Source: JAVBMJ01 sp031551275 (lineage in GTDB: Bacteria > Bacteroidota > Bacteroidia > Bacteroidales > Rikenellaceae). From it: a stretch of DNA of 64,000 nucleotides. The DNA lies in assembly GCA_031551275.1 (NCBI GenBank), contig JAVBNX010000016.1, forward strand, positions 22,921 through 86,920, given 5' to 3'. The notes under the pieces are model-generated. The model saw only the letters and a list, made by a program, of their open reading frames with translations, was not told the origin of the DNA and searched no databases. The position numbers and the translations under genes are program-made. Of the stretch, positions 51,004 to 59,591 are shown piece by piece; position 1 is the stretch's first letter; every line of letters starts with the position of its first letter.

Positions 51004-51045
51004 AAAAACGCTTAATCAGCTAATATTTAGCGATTAAGCGTTTTT
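51004..51045 (+). terminator. Terminator after tRNA-Leu(CAA)
   Basis: AAAACGCTTAATC pairs with GATTAAGCGTTTT, followed by TGCTTTTT. Confidence 0.85.
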
Positions 51046-51093
51046 GCTTTTTAGGCAAATTTGAATTTTTGTCCGCAAACTTACCCTCAATCT

Positions 51094-51741
51094 ATGAAAA
51101 TCATCGCCATCGCCGACCTGCACGGACATCTCCCCGCATTGGAAAGTGCCGACGTCGTCTGCATCGTGGGAGATATTACCCCGGATTGCTACCGGTTGGA
51201 TGCCGATCGGCAATGGCTGTGGTTTAATGATGTTTACATGCCGTGGGTTGCGGGGCTGGATTGCCGCAAAGTGATAACCGTGGCGGGAAATCACGATTAT
51301 TGTTTCGAAAAACACAAACCAGGCGGCACCGACAAACACATCTATCTCGAAAACAACGGAAAGGAGATCGACGGAGTGAGTTTTTATGGAACACCCAACG
51401 TTGTCAGGCCCGTTACCAACCTCGCCTTTTATCGCGAAAGTGAAGAACTGTCGGCAATTTTCAGGCAGATCCCAGATAACCTGGATGTGCTGCTTTGCCA
51501 TTCGTCGCCGTATGGTGTGAATGGCTGCGGCAGACCGCGCGACAGCCGGGAAGACTTAGGCAGCCGCGAACTTACCGGAGCTATCCGGGATAAGGAAATA
51601 GCTCATATTTTCTGCGGCCATATCCATACAGGCAATCACAAAACGGGAATATGGCGGGGCAAGAGCATTACGAACGCAGCCTTATGCAATGACAAAAAAG
51701 AACTTGCGTATCCTCCCGCCACATTGGCAGTACACCTCTGA
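51094..51741 (+). CDS. Metallophosphoesterase
   Basis: Cytoplasmic calcineurin-like phosphoesterase of 215 residues. Metal motifs in order: IADLHGHLP (about 6-14), VGDITPDC, AGNHDYCFE (about 64), LCHSSPYG and FCGHIHTGNH (about 178). The start at 51094 (MKIIAIADLHGH) places motif I at the N-terminus; an earlier ATG adds 11 unrelated residues. The substrate is unknown. First gene after tRNA-Leu copy 1; its composition is less GC-rich than most neighbours to the left. Confidence 0.88.
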   Translation: MKIIAIADLHGHLPALESADVVCIVGDITPDCYRLDADRQWLWFNDVYMPWVAGLDCRKVITVAGNHDYCFEKHKPGGTDKHIYLENNGKEIDGVSFYGTPNVVRPVTNLAFYRESEELSAIFRQIPDNLDVLLCHSSPYGVNGCGRPRDSREDLGSRELTGAIRDKEIAHIFCGHIHTGNHKTGIWRGKSITNAALCNDKKELAYPPATLAVHL

Positions 51742-51763
51742 CAACACTAAACTCCCACCTCTT

Positions 51764-52744
51764 TTACCCTTTATTTTCATCCGACCAAACGGTCTTTTCC
51801 CGTCCGCCTATTCTCGTTGTGATCTGGAAGGTGGTTCCCGCAGTGAACATTTTTTCCAGCACCGCTCCTATGAATATGGCGCAGATCATTACCTCGATCA
51901 CGTCCATCGCCATATATATCACGGCCGCAAACCCGACCGCATACGTGATCACATACAGCAGGGCGGTCAGCGGGGTGCGGATGTAGTAGATGAAGAATAT
52001 GACCACTTGTATGACCTGCGAGATGACCAGGCCCCAAAAGATATACTTGTTGTATTCGGCCTCCTTGTTTGTAAGGCCCACGACCGCAAAGGCGACAAAT
52101 CCCAATACCAATACAACTATGGAAAGGAAGCATCCGCCCTGTCCCTTTTCCGCTCCTTTCGGAGTGGTTTCGGCAAGCAGTTGCAGCGTCTTGAGCCACA
52201 GGAATACCTGCACTCCGAGGAACAGCACGAATGCGAGGAAGTACATCGCCGCCTTCAACCAGCTGCCCAGCACGAACGGCGAGTAGAACGTGAACTCGTA
52301 CCCGTTTGCCAGGTATAATATCTCCAGGACGCTGACCAGCAGTATCCCGGCCATCAATATGGGGCTGCGTACTTTTTTGATGCGCAGGGTCGCCAGCGAC
52401 AAGATCAGCGTAATCAGTACGATCATTATCCCCCAGGTGACCATTTTGGTCTCCTTGTCGACCCGGTCGTCGGCCAGCGCTCTCATCTCGCGCGCGGCGT
52501 CGTCGAGCGGGTCGAGGCGCTTGATCTTCATGTAACCGGTTTGTCCGTCGGAAAGTGTGACCGAGCACCAACCGTTGTATTGAAGGTTGGTCACCGTCAC
52601 CTTATCACCTACCTCTACCGAACCTCTTGCCGGAGTCATCGTCGAGGGCGACCCGTAAAGGTTCACAGCGAAATTACATTCGAAGTTCTGCGCCGACGCC
52701 ATCATCGGGCAAATTATAAACAACAACAGTATAATTCTTTTCAT
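51764..52744 (-). CDS. SH3-domain multi-pass membrane protein
   Basis: 326 residues. Signal peptide (about 1-18), a bacterial SH3 domain (about 20-76, with GDKVTVTNLQYNGWCSVTLS and GYMKIKRLDPL), then about six to seven membrane helices (about 104-125, 129-148, 160-185, 207-225, 235-256, 260-290). I do not recognise a named family. Convergent with the phosphoesterase gene; no partner is next to it. Confidence 0.75.
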   Translation of the reverse strand: MKRIILLLFIICPMMASAQNFECNFAVNLYGSPSTMTPARGSVEVGDKVTVTNLQYNGWCSVTLSDGQTGYMKIKRLDPLDDAAREMRALADDRVDKETKMVTWGIMIVLITLILSLATLRIKKVRSPILMAGILLVSVLEILYLANGYEFTFYSPFVLGSWLKAAMYFLAFVLFLGVQVFLWLKTLQLLAETTPKGAEKGQGGCFLSIVVLVLGFVAFAVVGLTNKEAEYNKYIFWGLVISQVIQVVIFFIYYIRTPLTALLYVITYAVGFAAVIYMAMDVIEVMICAIFIGAVLEKMFTAGTTFQITTRIGGREKTVWSDENKG

Positions 52745-52825
52745 GTTATGATTTTTTGTATTTTTTATGTTCCGGTCGTTATCCGATTCTCAAAACAAAA
52801 TAAGGGTTTGCGGCGGTTATCTTTA

Positions 52826-53224
52826 TCACGGTTTACCGTGGGTTGCCGGCTCAAGTATATTCATGATCGAGCAGCAGATCGATTCGTGATCCGCCGGGAG
52901 CAGCAGGATATGTCGTATGCCTATTAATTTCAGAAAATGGTGATAGCGCTCCGGAATGGCGGGCGAGACCAACAACACAGGGCATCCTTCGGCGAACAGT
53001 TTTATCTTCACCGGCAATAAAAAGTCCGAATCGCTTTCGTGCAGCAACACCACGATCAGGTGCGGCCTGAACTTCAATTCGGACATGATCCCTTCCTGCA
53101 GCAGATCGGCGTATTGTGTGCATACGGTTACCGGCAGTCGTCGCATATTCGCCTCAAACCCTTCGCGGATCTGGTGGATCCCACAGTGTACCAGCAACCT
53201 GTATTTTGTTTTTTTCTTTGTCAT
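52826..53224 (-). CDS. Receiver-like protein lacking the phospho-acceptor
   Basis: 132 residues. Alternating strands and helices (YRLLVHCGIHQIREGFEANM, PHLIVVLLHESDSDFL, CPVLLVSPAIPERYHHFLKL, GIRHILLLPA) suggest a CheY-like fold, but the acidic pocket at the first strand end and the phospho-acceptor Asp are missing. It has no output domain. It follows the response regulator on the same strand by about 75 nt, and may modulate that system; this is inference. Start at 53224 (MTKKKTKYRLLVHC) is preferred to an upstream hydrophobic extension. Confidence 0.55.
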   Translation of the reverse strand: MTKKKTKYRLLVHCGIHQIREGFEANMRRLPVTVCTQYADLLQEGIMSELKFRPHLIVVLLHESDSDFLLPVKIKLFAEGCPVLLVSPAIPERYHHFLKLIGIRHILLLPADHESICCSIMNILEPATHGKP

Positions 53225-53299
53225 GATGCGAATCTTTGAGTTCGGGACAAAGTTCCGCATAAGGAAAAAAGTAAAAATCACGGTTTACCGCTATCTTAC

Positions 53300-53956
53300 T
53301 CATATTTCGAGGGTGATCCATCCTTTTGCCAGTGCTTTCATGGTTAAATCGATCCCGTTTTTCGCCCCGAACTTTAAAAAAAGCTGCTTGCGGTAGGTTT
53401 CCACCGTATTCACACTGATACCCAGAGCGCGGGCGATCTCCGGCGTGTTTAGACCTTTGGAGATGGCTTTCAGTACCTCCAGTTCGCGCTTGGTCGGATT
53501 ATCCGCAGGTATTTCCGTGTTCTTGCCGTTACGCAGCTGGCGGCTGATGTGCTCGAAGCGCGGGCATCCGTACGACCGGTCGTTCATAACGGCCTGTATG
53601 GCCTGTTCCACAACACAGGTTTCGGAGGATTTGAGGATAATGGCATTCACCTGGCACTCGATCAGCTTATTGACGATCCATACCTGTTCGTGCATCGTAT
53701 TGATAATGATGCGCGCATCCGCGTCTTTAGCCCTTATCAGTTTTATCAGGTCGAAACCGCTGTCGTCGGGCAACTCTATGTCCAGCATAAAAATATCGAA
53801 GTCCCGCAAAGCGATAAGCCTGCGGGCCTCTTCGCCCGATGTCGCCTTGAATACACGGTTGATCTCCGGTATCCGTTCCACGATGCTGCCGATACCGGCC
53901 AGCACCAGGCTGTGGTCGTCGACGAGCAGTATATCCATTTTATTTTCCATATCCAT
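53300..53956 (-). CDS. NarL/LuxR-type response regulator
   Basis: 218 residues from MDMENKMDILLVDDHSLVL. Receiver (about 7-125) with DD pair in LLVDDH and phospho-acceptor Asp in DIFMLDIELPDD; C-terminal LuxR HTH (about 150-212, NPTKRELEVLKAISKGLNTP and LGISVNTVETYRKQLFLKF). The start follows the kinase stop by 4 nt, so the two genes form one operon and a cognate pair. Confidence 0.93.
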   Translation of the reverse strand: MDMENKMDILLVDDHSLVLAGIGSIVERIPEINRVFKATSGEEARRLIALRDFDIFMLDIELPDDSGFDLIKLIRAKDADARIIINTMHEQVWIVNKLIECQVNAIILKSSETCVVEQAIQAVMNDRSYGCPRFEHISRQLRNGKNTEIPADNPTKRELEVLKAISKGLNTPEIARALGISVNTVETYRKQLFLKFGAKNGIDLTMKALAKGWITLEI

Positions 53957-53960
53957 ATAA

Positions 53961-55661
53961 TTATAAACCCATCCACGTTTTGATGGCCGTACCCGTACTA
54001 TCCGTTTCGATATCGAGGATGCCGCCCACGCTGACCACACGCTCGCGCATCAGGCGAAGGCCCGCACCCCGCGTGCGCTCCGAAGAGTTAAAGCCGTTCC
54101 CGTTGTCGCGCACTTCCAGCAGCACGACACCGTCTTCCACGGTCAGCGAGATCTTTATTTCGTCGGCGCCGGAATGCTTGAGGCTGTTGCCCGCCGCTTC
54201 CTGGGCGACGCGATACAGTGCGAACGCCATCTTCTGGGGCAACGTCCGCCAATCCATCGTTTCGTCCCGCATATAGTCGACCCGCACGTTATCGGTTTTG
54301 TTAAGCCGGGCGGTGTAATCGGACAGTATCTCGTCGATCGAAGCGTGCTGGAATGCCGGAGGCATCAGTTCGTGCGACACGTCGCGGATGTTTTCGCGGG
54401 CCTTGTGCAGCAGGGCGGTTTGTTCGGCATCCGCGCCGCGATCCTTCAATTGCATCTCAAGCCCCAATAAATCGTTGCAAATGCCGTCGTGAAGTTCCTT
54501 CGAAATGCGGCTGCGCTCACTCTCCAGCCCGTCGATGTATTTACGCATCATCCGGCCTTCGGATTCGTTGCGGAAAGCGAGGAATTCGTTCTCCTTTTCC
54601 TGGGCGTAGCGGGCCGCCGCTTCGGCTTTCGCCTTTTGCCGCTGGCGGTTGTAGAGCACAAAAAGCAGTACGGTCGACAGTCCGCCGACGATCGAGATAA
54701 GCCAGATACGCATACGCAGATTGCGGGCCTGCCGTTCGAGATAATCACGGTGCAGGATGTCGAATTTGTTACCTTTGTCTTTAGCTTCCAGATCCGACAT
54801 CAGTTTCTGCATCGTCAAATCCTGATACGATCCGGCCCTGACGAAAGCTTCACGCATGGAGGAGGTGTCTATATCCCTGTCAGGGGCTATTATACTTGCA
54901 AGGGCTTCGTCATACCTGCCGCTTTTGGACAGGGCGGCGATCAATGCGCTTTGAACCGCAAAATACAATCGCATATTGCCCGATTCCTCATACAGGCCCA
55001 TTGCCTCCCGAAAAGAACCGATAGCATCGTCGTACCTGCCCTGTCTGGCATATGTTTCTCCCAACATAGTTAGCGCATAGGCGATATCCTTTTTATTTCC
55101 TTCCGCTTTCGCAAGATTCACGGCCCGCTGCGAATAATCCAGGGCCAGCGGATAATTTTCACGCCTCGAATATATGCCTGTCAGGGCAATGCATGCGGTA
55201 TGCGTGACATAATAGTCTTTTATTGTTTCTCCAAGCGAATACGCGGATCTGTAACAATCCACGGCATAGTCCGCCATGCCTGCGTTAGCATAAGCCCGAC
55301 CGGTGAAATAGTGGACGTAGGCCTCGGATGTCGCATCGCGCATATCCCGGGCGACGGCGATCGCCCGGTGGCCGTAAACGGCCGCAGAATCGTTCTGCCC
55401 GAGCTCCATACAGGCATGCATGAGATATGTGTAGGCCAATCTCATTATGGTGTCTCCGCGTGCGCCGAGCAAATCCGCACGGGGCTCGACGGCCCGTTGC
55501 AGATAAATGACAGCGGAATCGAACTTGCTGTCGCCGAACAGTTCGATCCCCCGGTCCAGATTCGCCTTGGCCGTGGAGCGGAAACCGCCGCCGTTTTGGG
55601 CGAAGGAGATATGCAAGGCAGCTAAAGCCGCGCAAAGGAGGAATAGTGGTTTCGGTCCCAT
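53961..55661 (-). CDS. TPR-containing sensor histidine kinase (HisKA_3 type)
   Basis: 566 residues. Signal peptide (MGPKPLFLLCAALAALHISFAQ), a periplasmic TPR sensor of about five repeats (about 30-300), one membrane helix (about 322-343, IWLISIVGGLSTVLLFVLY), a coiled coil, HisKA_3 with the phosphorylated His in ISKELHDGICNDLLGLEMQL (about 400-420), and HATPase_c (about 460-565, LYRVAQEAAGNSLKHSGADE, then VRDNGNGF). The cognate regulator is directly downstream. The ATG at 55661 is chosen for the signal peptide; the upstream extension of 31 codons is not conserved-looking. Confidence 0.9.
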   Translation of the reverse strand: MGPKPLFLLCAALAALHISFAQNGGGFRSTAKANLDRGIELFGDSKFDSAVIYLQRAVEPRADLLGARGDTIMRLAYTYLMHACMELGQNDSAAVYGHRAIAVARDMRDATSEAYVHYFTGRAYANAGMADYAVDCYRSAYSLGETIKDYYVTHTACIALTGIYSRRENYPLALDYSQRAVNLAKAEGNKKDIAYALTMLGETYARQGRYDDAIGSFREAMGLYEESGNMRLYFAVQSALIAALSKSGRYDEALASIIAPDRDIDTSSMREAFVRAGSYQDLTMQKLMSDLEAKDKGNKFDILHRDYLERQARNLRMRIWLISIVGGLSTVLLFVLYNRQRQKAKAEAAARYAQEKENEFLAFRNESEGRMMRKYIDGLESERSRISKELHDGICNDLLGLEMQLKDRGADAEQTALLHKARENIRDVSHELMPPAFQHASIDEILSDYTARLNKTDNVRVDYMRDETMDWRTLPQKMAFALYRVAQEAAGNSLKHSGADEIKISLTVEDGVVLLEVRDNGNGFNSSERTRGAGLRLMRERVVSVGGILDIETDSTGTAIKTWMGL

Positions 55662-55717
55662 CGGTAGTTTCAGGGCAATACTGAATCCCCGGGAGAAAGG
55701 GATTGATGAATAATATC

Positions 55718-55725
55718 CAAAAATA
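55718..55725 (-). promoter_or_regulatory. -7 box of the TPR kinase operon
   Basis: Minus-strand TATTTTTG, about 57 nt before the kinase start. Confidence 0.6.
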
Positions 55726-55802
55726 CAAACCCCGGCATTGTGCCCGGGCGTCAATCGGTCAAAAGAAGTGTCAATCAGTCAGAATATCATACTACTCCGG
55801 CA

Positions 55803-55973
55803 TCACGGGTTCAGATCACGGAATCTGGCCGGGGTCATTCCATTGGCTTTTTCGAAGGAGCGGCGGAAAGTGGAAAGGGAGTTGAAGCCGCACCGCTCGG
55901 CGACCTCCTCCAGTTTCATTTTGTGATCTTCCGGAAGCAGTTTCTCGGCTTCGCGGGTGCGGTACGAGTTCAC
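55803..55973 (-). pseudogene. Remnant of an AraC-family DNA-binding domain
   Basis: An open stretch ending in a stop encodes an AraC C-terminal half: VNSYRTREAEKLLPEDHK, then the helix-turn-helix LEEVAERCGFNSLSTFRRSF and NGMTPARFRDL. The sequence upstream in frame does not continue the family, so the rest of the gene is lost. It lies upstream of the kinase promoter on the same strand. Confidence 0.65.
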
Positions 55974-56269
55974 TTGAGGCGTGGATCGAAACGGGAGTGT
56001 GTCGATGTTGTTTTGGATGGGAAAATTATTCCATGATGCAGTGCCTTTTGAAAAATGAACAAGGGGAAACCTTGCCGTGTTTCGAGGTGGGGATGCCGGG
56101 GACCTTTATAAGCCAAGCCCCAGGGGATTTGTTCCGCAGGATGTGGTCGCTATTGTTGTCGCCGAATCAGCTAAGTTTATAAAAAGCGAGATTACGCAAC
56201 CCCCAAACATATCGTAACGCGGGTATTTTCAATGATTTTTTCGATTCCTGCCGGTAAAAATAGCTATAA
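55974..56269. other. Gene-free stretch
   Basis: About 300 bp between the AraC remnant and the terminator before tRNA-Leu. I see no supported gene, promoter or structure; small open frames here look accidental. Confidence 0.6.
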
Positions 56270-56299
56270 AGCCCCTAACTAATTAAAGTTAGGGGCTTT
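56270..56299. terminator. Terminator after tRNA-Leu(CAA) copy 2
   Basis: Stem AGCCCCTAACT / AGTTAGGGGCT with T-rich flanks on both strands. Confidence 0.8.
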
Positions 56300-56314
56300 T
56301 ATCGTTTAAAAGGG

Positions 56315-56398
56315 TACCCGGAGCCGGGATCGAACCGGCACAGCCTTGCAGCCATTGGTGTTTGAGACCAACGCGTCTACCGATTCCGCCATCCGGGC
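56315..56398 (-). tRNA. tRNA-Leu (anticodon CAA), copy 2
   Basis: 84-nt class II tRNA on the minus strand, loop CTCAAAC (CAA), acceptor GCCCGGA/TCCGGGT. Nearly identical to copy 1 at 50916 but in opposite orientation. Confidence 0.95.
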
Positions 56399-56432
56399 AA
56401 GGATATTCGAAAAATACGGCGAGCCGTTATGA

Positions 56433-56466
56433 AAAATCCGGGACTTTCGAAAAAAGTCCCGGACTC
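56433..56466 (-). terminator. Hairpin between tRNA-Ala and tRNA-Leu
   Basis: Minus-strand CCGGGACTTT / AAAGTCCCGG followed by ATTTTT. It may be a terminator or a processing structure, since the two tRNAs appear to share the promoter at 56611. Confidence 0.5.
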
Positions 56467-56483
56467 GGACACCGCGGTGACTG

Positions 56484-56557
<74 letters not shown>

Positions 56558-56610
56558 GAAAAATGAAATGAACAACGCAAAACCGGCGGCGAAAACCAGA
56601 TTGCGGAGTG

Positions 56611-56618
56611 CAAATATA
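56611..56618 (-). promoter_or_regulatory. -7 box of the tRNA-Ala/tRNA-Leu unit
   Basis: Minus-strand TATATTTG, about 50 nt upstream of tRNA-Ala. Confidence 0.65.
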
Positions 56619-56692
56619 ACGCTTTTTGGAAACATCCCAACCTTTTTGTGAAAAAAATTACCCAAAAGTTTGTTTTTCAGACTATTTTTTTG

Positions 56693-56700
56693 TAGGTTTG
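56693..56700 (+). promoter_or_regulatory. Promoter of the first tonB gene
   Basis: TAGGTTTG with a -33 TTTG at 56669-56672; the spacing is typical. Leader of about 70 nt. Confidence 0.75.
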
Positions 56701-56774
56701 GTTATGGAATCCGGACGGTGGTCGCATCTTATAGATAAAACATAGAGTCATTAACCCTCTAAAAACTCACCACT

Positions 56775-57452
56775 ATGGAAAACAAGAAAAACTCCAGGGC
56801 AGACCTCCAGAACAAAAAGGGGTTGTTTTTTCAACTCGGGCTCGCAGCGGCGCTCGTGCTGATGATCGTGGTTTTCAGCGTGAATTCCGAAAAAAAGGTC
56901 GCCTCCATCGCCTTCGTTCCCTCGGTGATCGACGTCGAGCCCATTCCGCCCACCCGGGATCCCCAGAAACCCGAGCAGGTGAAAGCCAGAAACAACCAGG
57001 TGATCGCCGATATCATGCGCATTGTCCGGGATGATGCCAGGATCGACGTCGAACCCGCGATTTTCGAGTTCGGCAACGACATCCCGGAGTGGCGGCCGCA
57101 ACCCAAGGCTGACAAGCCCGACGACACCGACCCCCAATATTTCGCCGAGATCATGCCCAAGTTCCAGGGCGGCGACCTGGCTGCGTTCCGCGCCTGGGTT
57201 TTCGAGCGCCTCCGTTATCCGCAGCCGGCCCTCGAGGCGGGTGTAGAGGGGAAGGTCACGCTCTCGTTCGTGATCGAGCGCGACGGCACGCTGTCGAACA
57301 TCGAGGTGCTGCAATCGATCGATCAGTCGCTTGCGGACGAAGCGATCCGGGTGCTGAAGACCTCGCCCAAGTGGACGCCGGGGATGCAGAACACCGCCAA
57401 AGTGCGGGTCAAGTATTCACTGCCCGTGGAGTTCAAGCTCAGTAAGCGGTAA
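56775..57452 (+). CDS. tonB: TonB-family energy transducer (paralogue 1)
   Basis: Inner-membrane anchored protein of 225 residues that links ExbB/ExbD to outer-membrane receptors. N-terminal KNSRADLQNKKGLFFQLGLA with one transmembrane helix (about 18-36), a periplasmic linker and a C-terminal TonB domain (about 138-222) with FERLRYPQPALEAGVEGKVT, SFVIERDGTLSNIEV and SPKWTPGMQ. No exbB/exbD gene is adjacent. About half of the residues match paralogue 2, indicating an old tandem duplication. Confidence 0.9.
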   Translation: MENKKNSRADLQNKKGLFFQLGLAAALVLMIVVFSVNSEKKVASIAFVPSVIDVEPIPPTRDPQKPEQVKARNNQVIADIMRIVRDDARIDVEPAIFEFGNDIPEWRPQPKADKPDDTDPQYFAEIMPKFQGGDLAAFRAWVFERLRYPQPALEAGVEGKVTLSFVIERDGTLSNIEVLQSIDQSLADEAIRVLKTSPKWTPGMQNTAKVRVKYSLPVEFKLSKR

Positions 57453-57517
57453 ATTTTAGGGCGGAGAAGTTTTTTTGAAAAATATCTGCACGGATACGCT
57501 TTTTATCCAAATATAAC

Positions 57518-57525
57518 TATATTTG
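57518..57525 (+). promoter_or_regulatory. -7 box of the second tonB gene
   Basis: TATATTTG, about 80 nt upstream of the start, giving the two tonB genes separate promoters. Confidence 0.7.
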
Positions 57526-57607
57526 TATGAAATTTGAGGCTCATTTTGTGGGGCCAAAGGTGGGAAATAAATAAAATCAGATAAGTAACAGTTTAAAATC
57601 CAGAAAA

Positions 57608-58288
57608 ATGGAAGTTAAAAAATCACCGAAGTACGACCTTCAGAACAAGAAAGGAATGTTTCTCCAGATAGGTCTTGTGGTTTCGCTCGGACTGATGATC
57701 GTAATGTTCCACTACAGCCAGAAGGAGAAGACGATACAGCAGATCGACCTCGGTTTGGCGGTCGTCGAAGACCAGATCGTCGAGATCACCCGCCAGGACC
57801 AGAAGCCGCCCGAACCCGTCAAGCAGACGATCGCCGTGGTTTCGGACATCCTGAACGTGGTGAAAAACGACACGAAGATCACCACCGAGATGACCACGTT
57901 CGACTTCAGCGAAGACGTGTCGTTCACCCCGGTAGCCAAAAAGGCCGAAGCGGTACAGGAAGACGACGCACCGTTCCTTGTGGTGGAAGATATGCCCAAG
58001 TTCCAGGGCGGCGACCTGTCGGTGTTCCGCAAATGGGTTTTGGAGCGGTTGAAATTCCCGCAAACCGCGCTTGAAAGCGGTGTTTCGGGCCGCGTCACCC
58101 TCTCTTTCGTGATCGAAAAGGATGGCTCGCTCACCAACATCCAGGTGATCACCTCGCCCGACCAGGCGCTCTCGGACGAAGCGATCCGCGTGCTGAAGAT
58201 GTCGCCCAAATGGACCCCCGGCAAGCAGCGCAACATGGCTGTGCGCGTGAAGTACAACCTGCCTGTGGACTTCAGGGTTCAGAACTAA
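57608..58288 (+). CDS. tonB: TonB-family energy transducer (paralogue 2)
   Basis: 226 residues with the same layout as paralogue 1: KSPKYDLQNKKGMFLQIGLV, a membrane helix (about 18-36), linker, and a TonB C-terminal domain (about 139-224; LERLKFPQTALESGVSGRVT, SPKWTPGKQRNMAVRVKYN). Likely serves other receptors or responds to other conditions than paralogue 1, since it has its own promoter; this is inference. Confidence 0.9.
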   Translation: MEVKKSPKYDLQNKKGMFLQIGLVVSLGLMIVMFHYSQKEKTIQQIDLGLAVVEDQIVEITRQDQKPPEPVKQTIAVVSDILNVVKNDTKITTEMTTFDFSEDVSFTPVAKKAEAVQEDDAPFLVVEDMPKFQGGDLSVFRKWVLERLKFPQTALESGVSGRVTLSFVIEKDGSLTNIQVITSPDQALSDEAIRVLKMSPKWTPGKQRNMAVRVKYNLPVDFRVQN

Positions 58289-58372
58289 CCTACCGTTCTG
58301 CATTTCGTCACAAGTAAAACGCTCTGAAAGCGCTGTCCCGGACCACCGGGCGGCGCTTTCGCAATAGATTAA

Positions 58373-59572
58373 ATGGGTAACGAAAAAAATACAACCACGC
58401 CTGAGCGCGAAACCGCCGTACTGGTCGCCGTCATCCGCGACGGCCAGAGCGACGCCCAGACCGCCGAGTACCTCGACGAGCTCGAATTCCTGGCCGAAAC
58501 GGCCGGGATCGTCACGTTGCGCAAATTCACCCAGCGCCTCGCCCTGCCCAACACCAAGACCTTTATCGGCAGTGGCAAGCTCGAAGAGGTGGTGGAATAC
58601 GCCCGCGCCAACGAGATCGACACCATCATCTTCGACGACGAGCTGACGCCCTCCCAGACCCGCAACCTCGAAAAAGAGGCCGGACGCCGCATCCTCGATC
58701 GCACAAATCTGATCCTCAGTATCTTCGCCCAGCGTGCCACGACCGCCTACGCCAAAACCCAGGTCGAACTGGCGCGTTACGAATACATGCTGCCGCGCCT
58801 GACGGGGATGTGGACCCACCTCGAACGCCAGCGCGGGGGCACCGGCACGCGCGGGGGTAGCGGCGAACGCGAGATCGAAACCGACCGCCGCATCATCCGC
58901 AACCGCATCGCCAAGCTGAAGGAAGACCTCAAGAAAATCGACCGCCAGATGGCCGTGCAGCGCTCCGGACGCGGATCGTTGGTGCGCGTCGCCCTGGTGG
59001 GCTACACCAACGTGGGCAAGTCGACGCTGATGAACCTCATCACCAAGAGCGACGTTTTTGCCGAAAACAAACTCTTCGCCACCCTCGACACCACGGTCCG
59101 CAAGGTCGTCTTCGACAACATCCCCTTCCTGCTCTCGGACACCGTGGGATTCATCCGCAAACTGCCGCACCAGCTGGTCGAGTCGTTCAAATCGACCCTC
59201 GACGAGGTGCGCGAGGCCGACCTGCTGCTGCACGTAGTCGACATTTCGCACCCCAACTTCGAGGAGCAGATCGCCGTGGTCAAGGAGACGCTCCGGGAAA
59301 TCGGCGCCGGCGACAAACCGGTGTTCCTGCTATTCAACAAGATCGACGCCTACACCTACATCCGCAAGGACGACGACGACCTCACCCCGGCCACACGCGA
59401 AAACATGCCCCTCGACGAGTTGCAACGCAGCTGGGTCGCACGCGCCAACACCCCCTGCATCTTCATCTCGGCACGCAACCGTACGGGCATCGACAAATTC
59501 CGCCGCGACCTCTACGGCATGGTCCGCGAAATTCACGCAGGCCGATACCCATTCAACAATTTTCTGTATTAG
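58373..59572 (+). CDS. hflX: Ribosome-associated GTPase HflX
   Basis: 399 residues. N-terminal HflX domain with FIGSGKLEEVVEYARANEID and DDELTPSQTRNLEKE; glycine-rich GGTGTRGGSGEREIETDRR linker; G-domain with P-loop VALVGYTNVGKSTLMN (about 208-223), switch TLDTTVRKV, DTVGFIRKLPHQL (G3) and NKID (G4). HflX rescues stalled ribosomes by splitting subunits in stress. Single gene. Confidence 0.96.
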   Translation: MGNEKNTTTPERETAVLVAVIRDGQSDAQTAEYLDELEFLAETAGIVTLRKFTQRLALPNTKTFIGSGKLEEVVEYARANEIDTIIFDDELTPSQTRNLEKEAGRRILDRTNLILSIFAQRATTAYAKTQVELARYEYMLPRLTGMWTHLERQRGGTGTRGGSGEREIETDRRIIRNRIAKLKEDLKKIDRQMAVQRSGRGSLVRVALVGYTNVGKSTLMNLITKSDVFAENKLFATLDTTVRKVVFDNIPFLLSDTVGFIRKLPHQLVESFKSTLDEVREADLLLHVVDISHPNFEEQIAVVKETLREIGAGDKPVFLLFNKIDAYTYIRKDDDDLTPATRENMPLDELQRSWVARANTPCIFISARNRTGIDKFRRDLYGMVREIHAGRYPFNNFLY

Positions 59573-59591
59573 ACTGATTGGATTGCCCCGA

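Noticed and set aside
55997..56182. 61-codon plus-strand frame in the gap before tRNA-Leu
   Set aside because: No promoter, no family resemblance and poor codon pattern.
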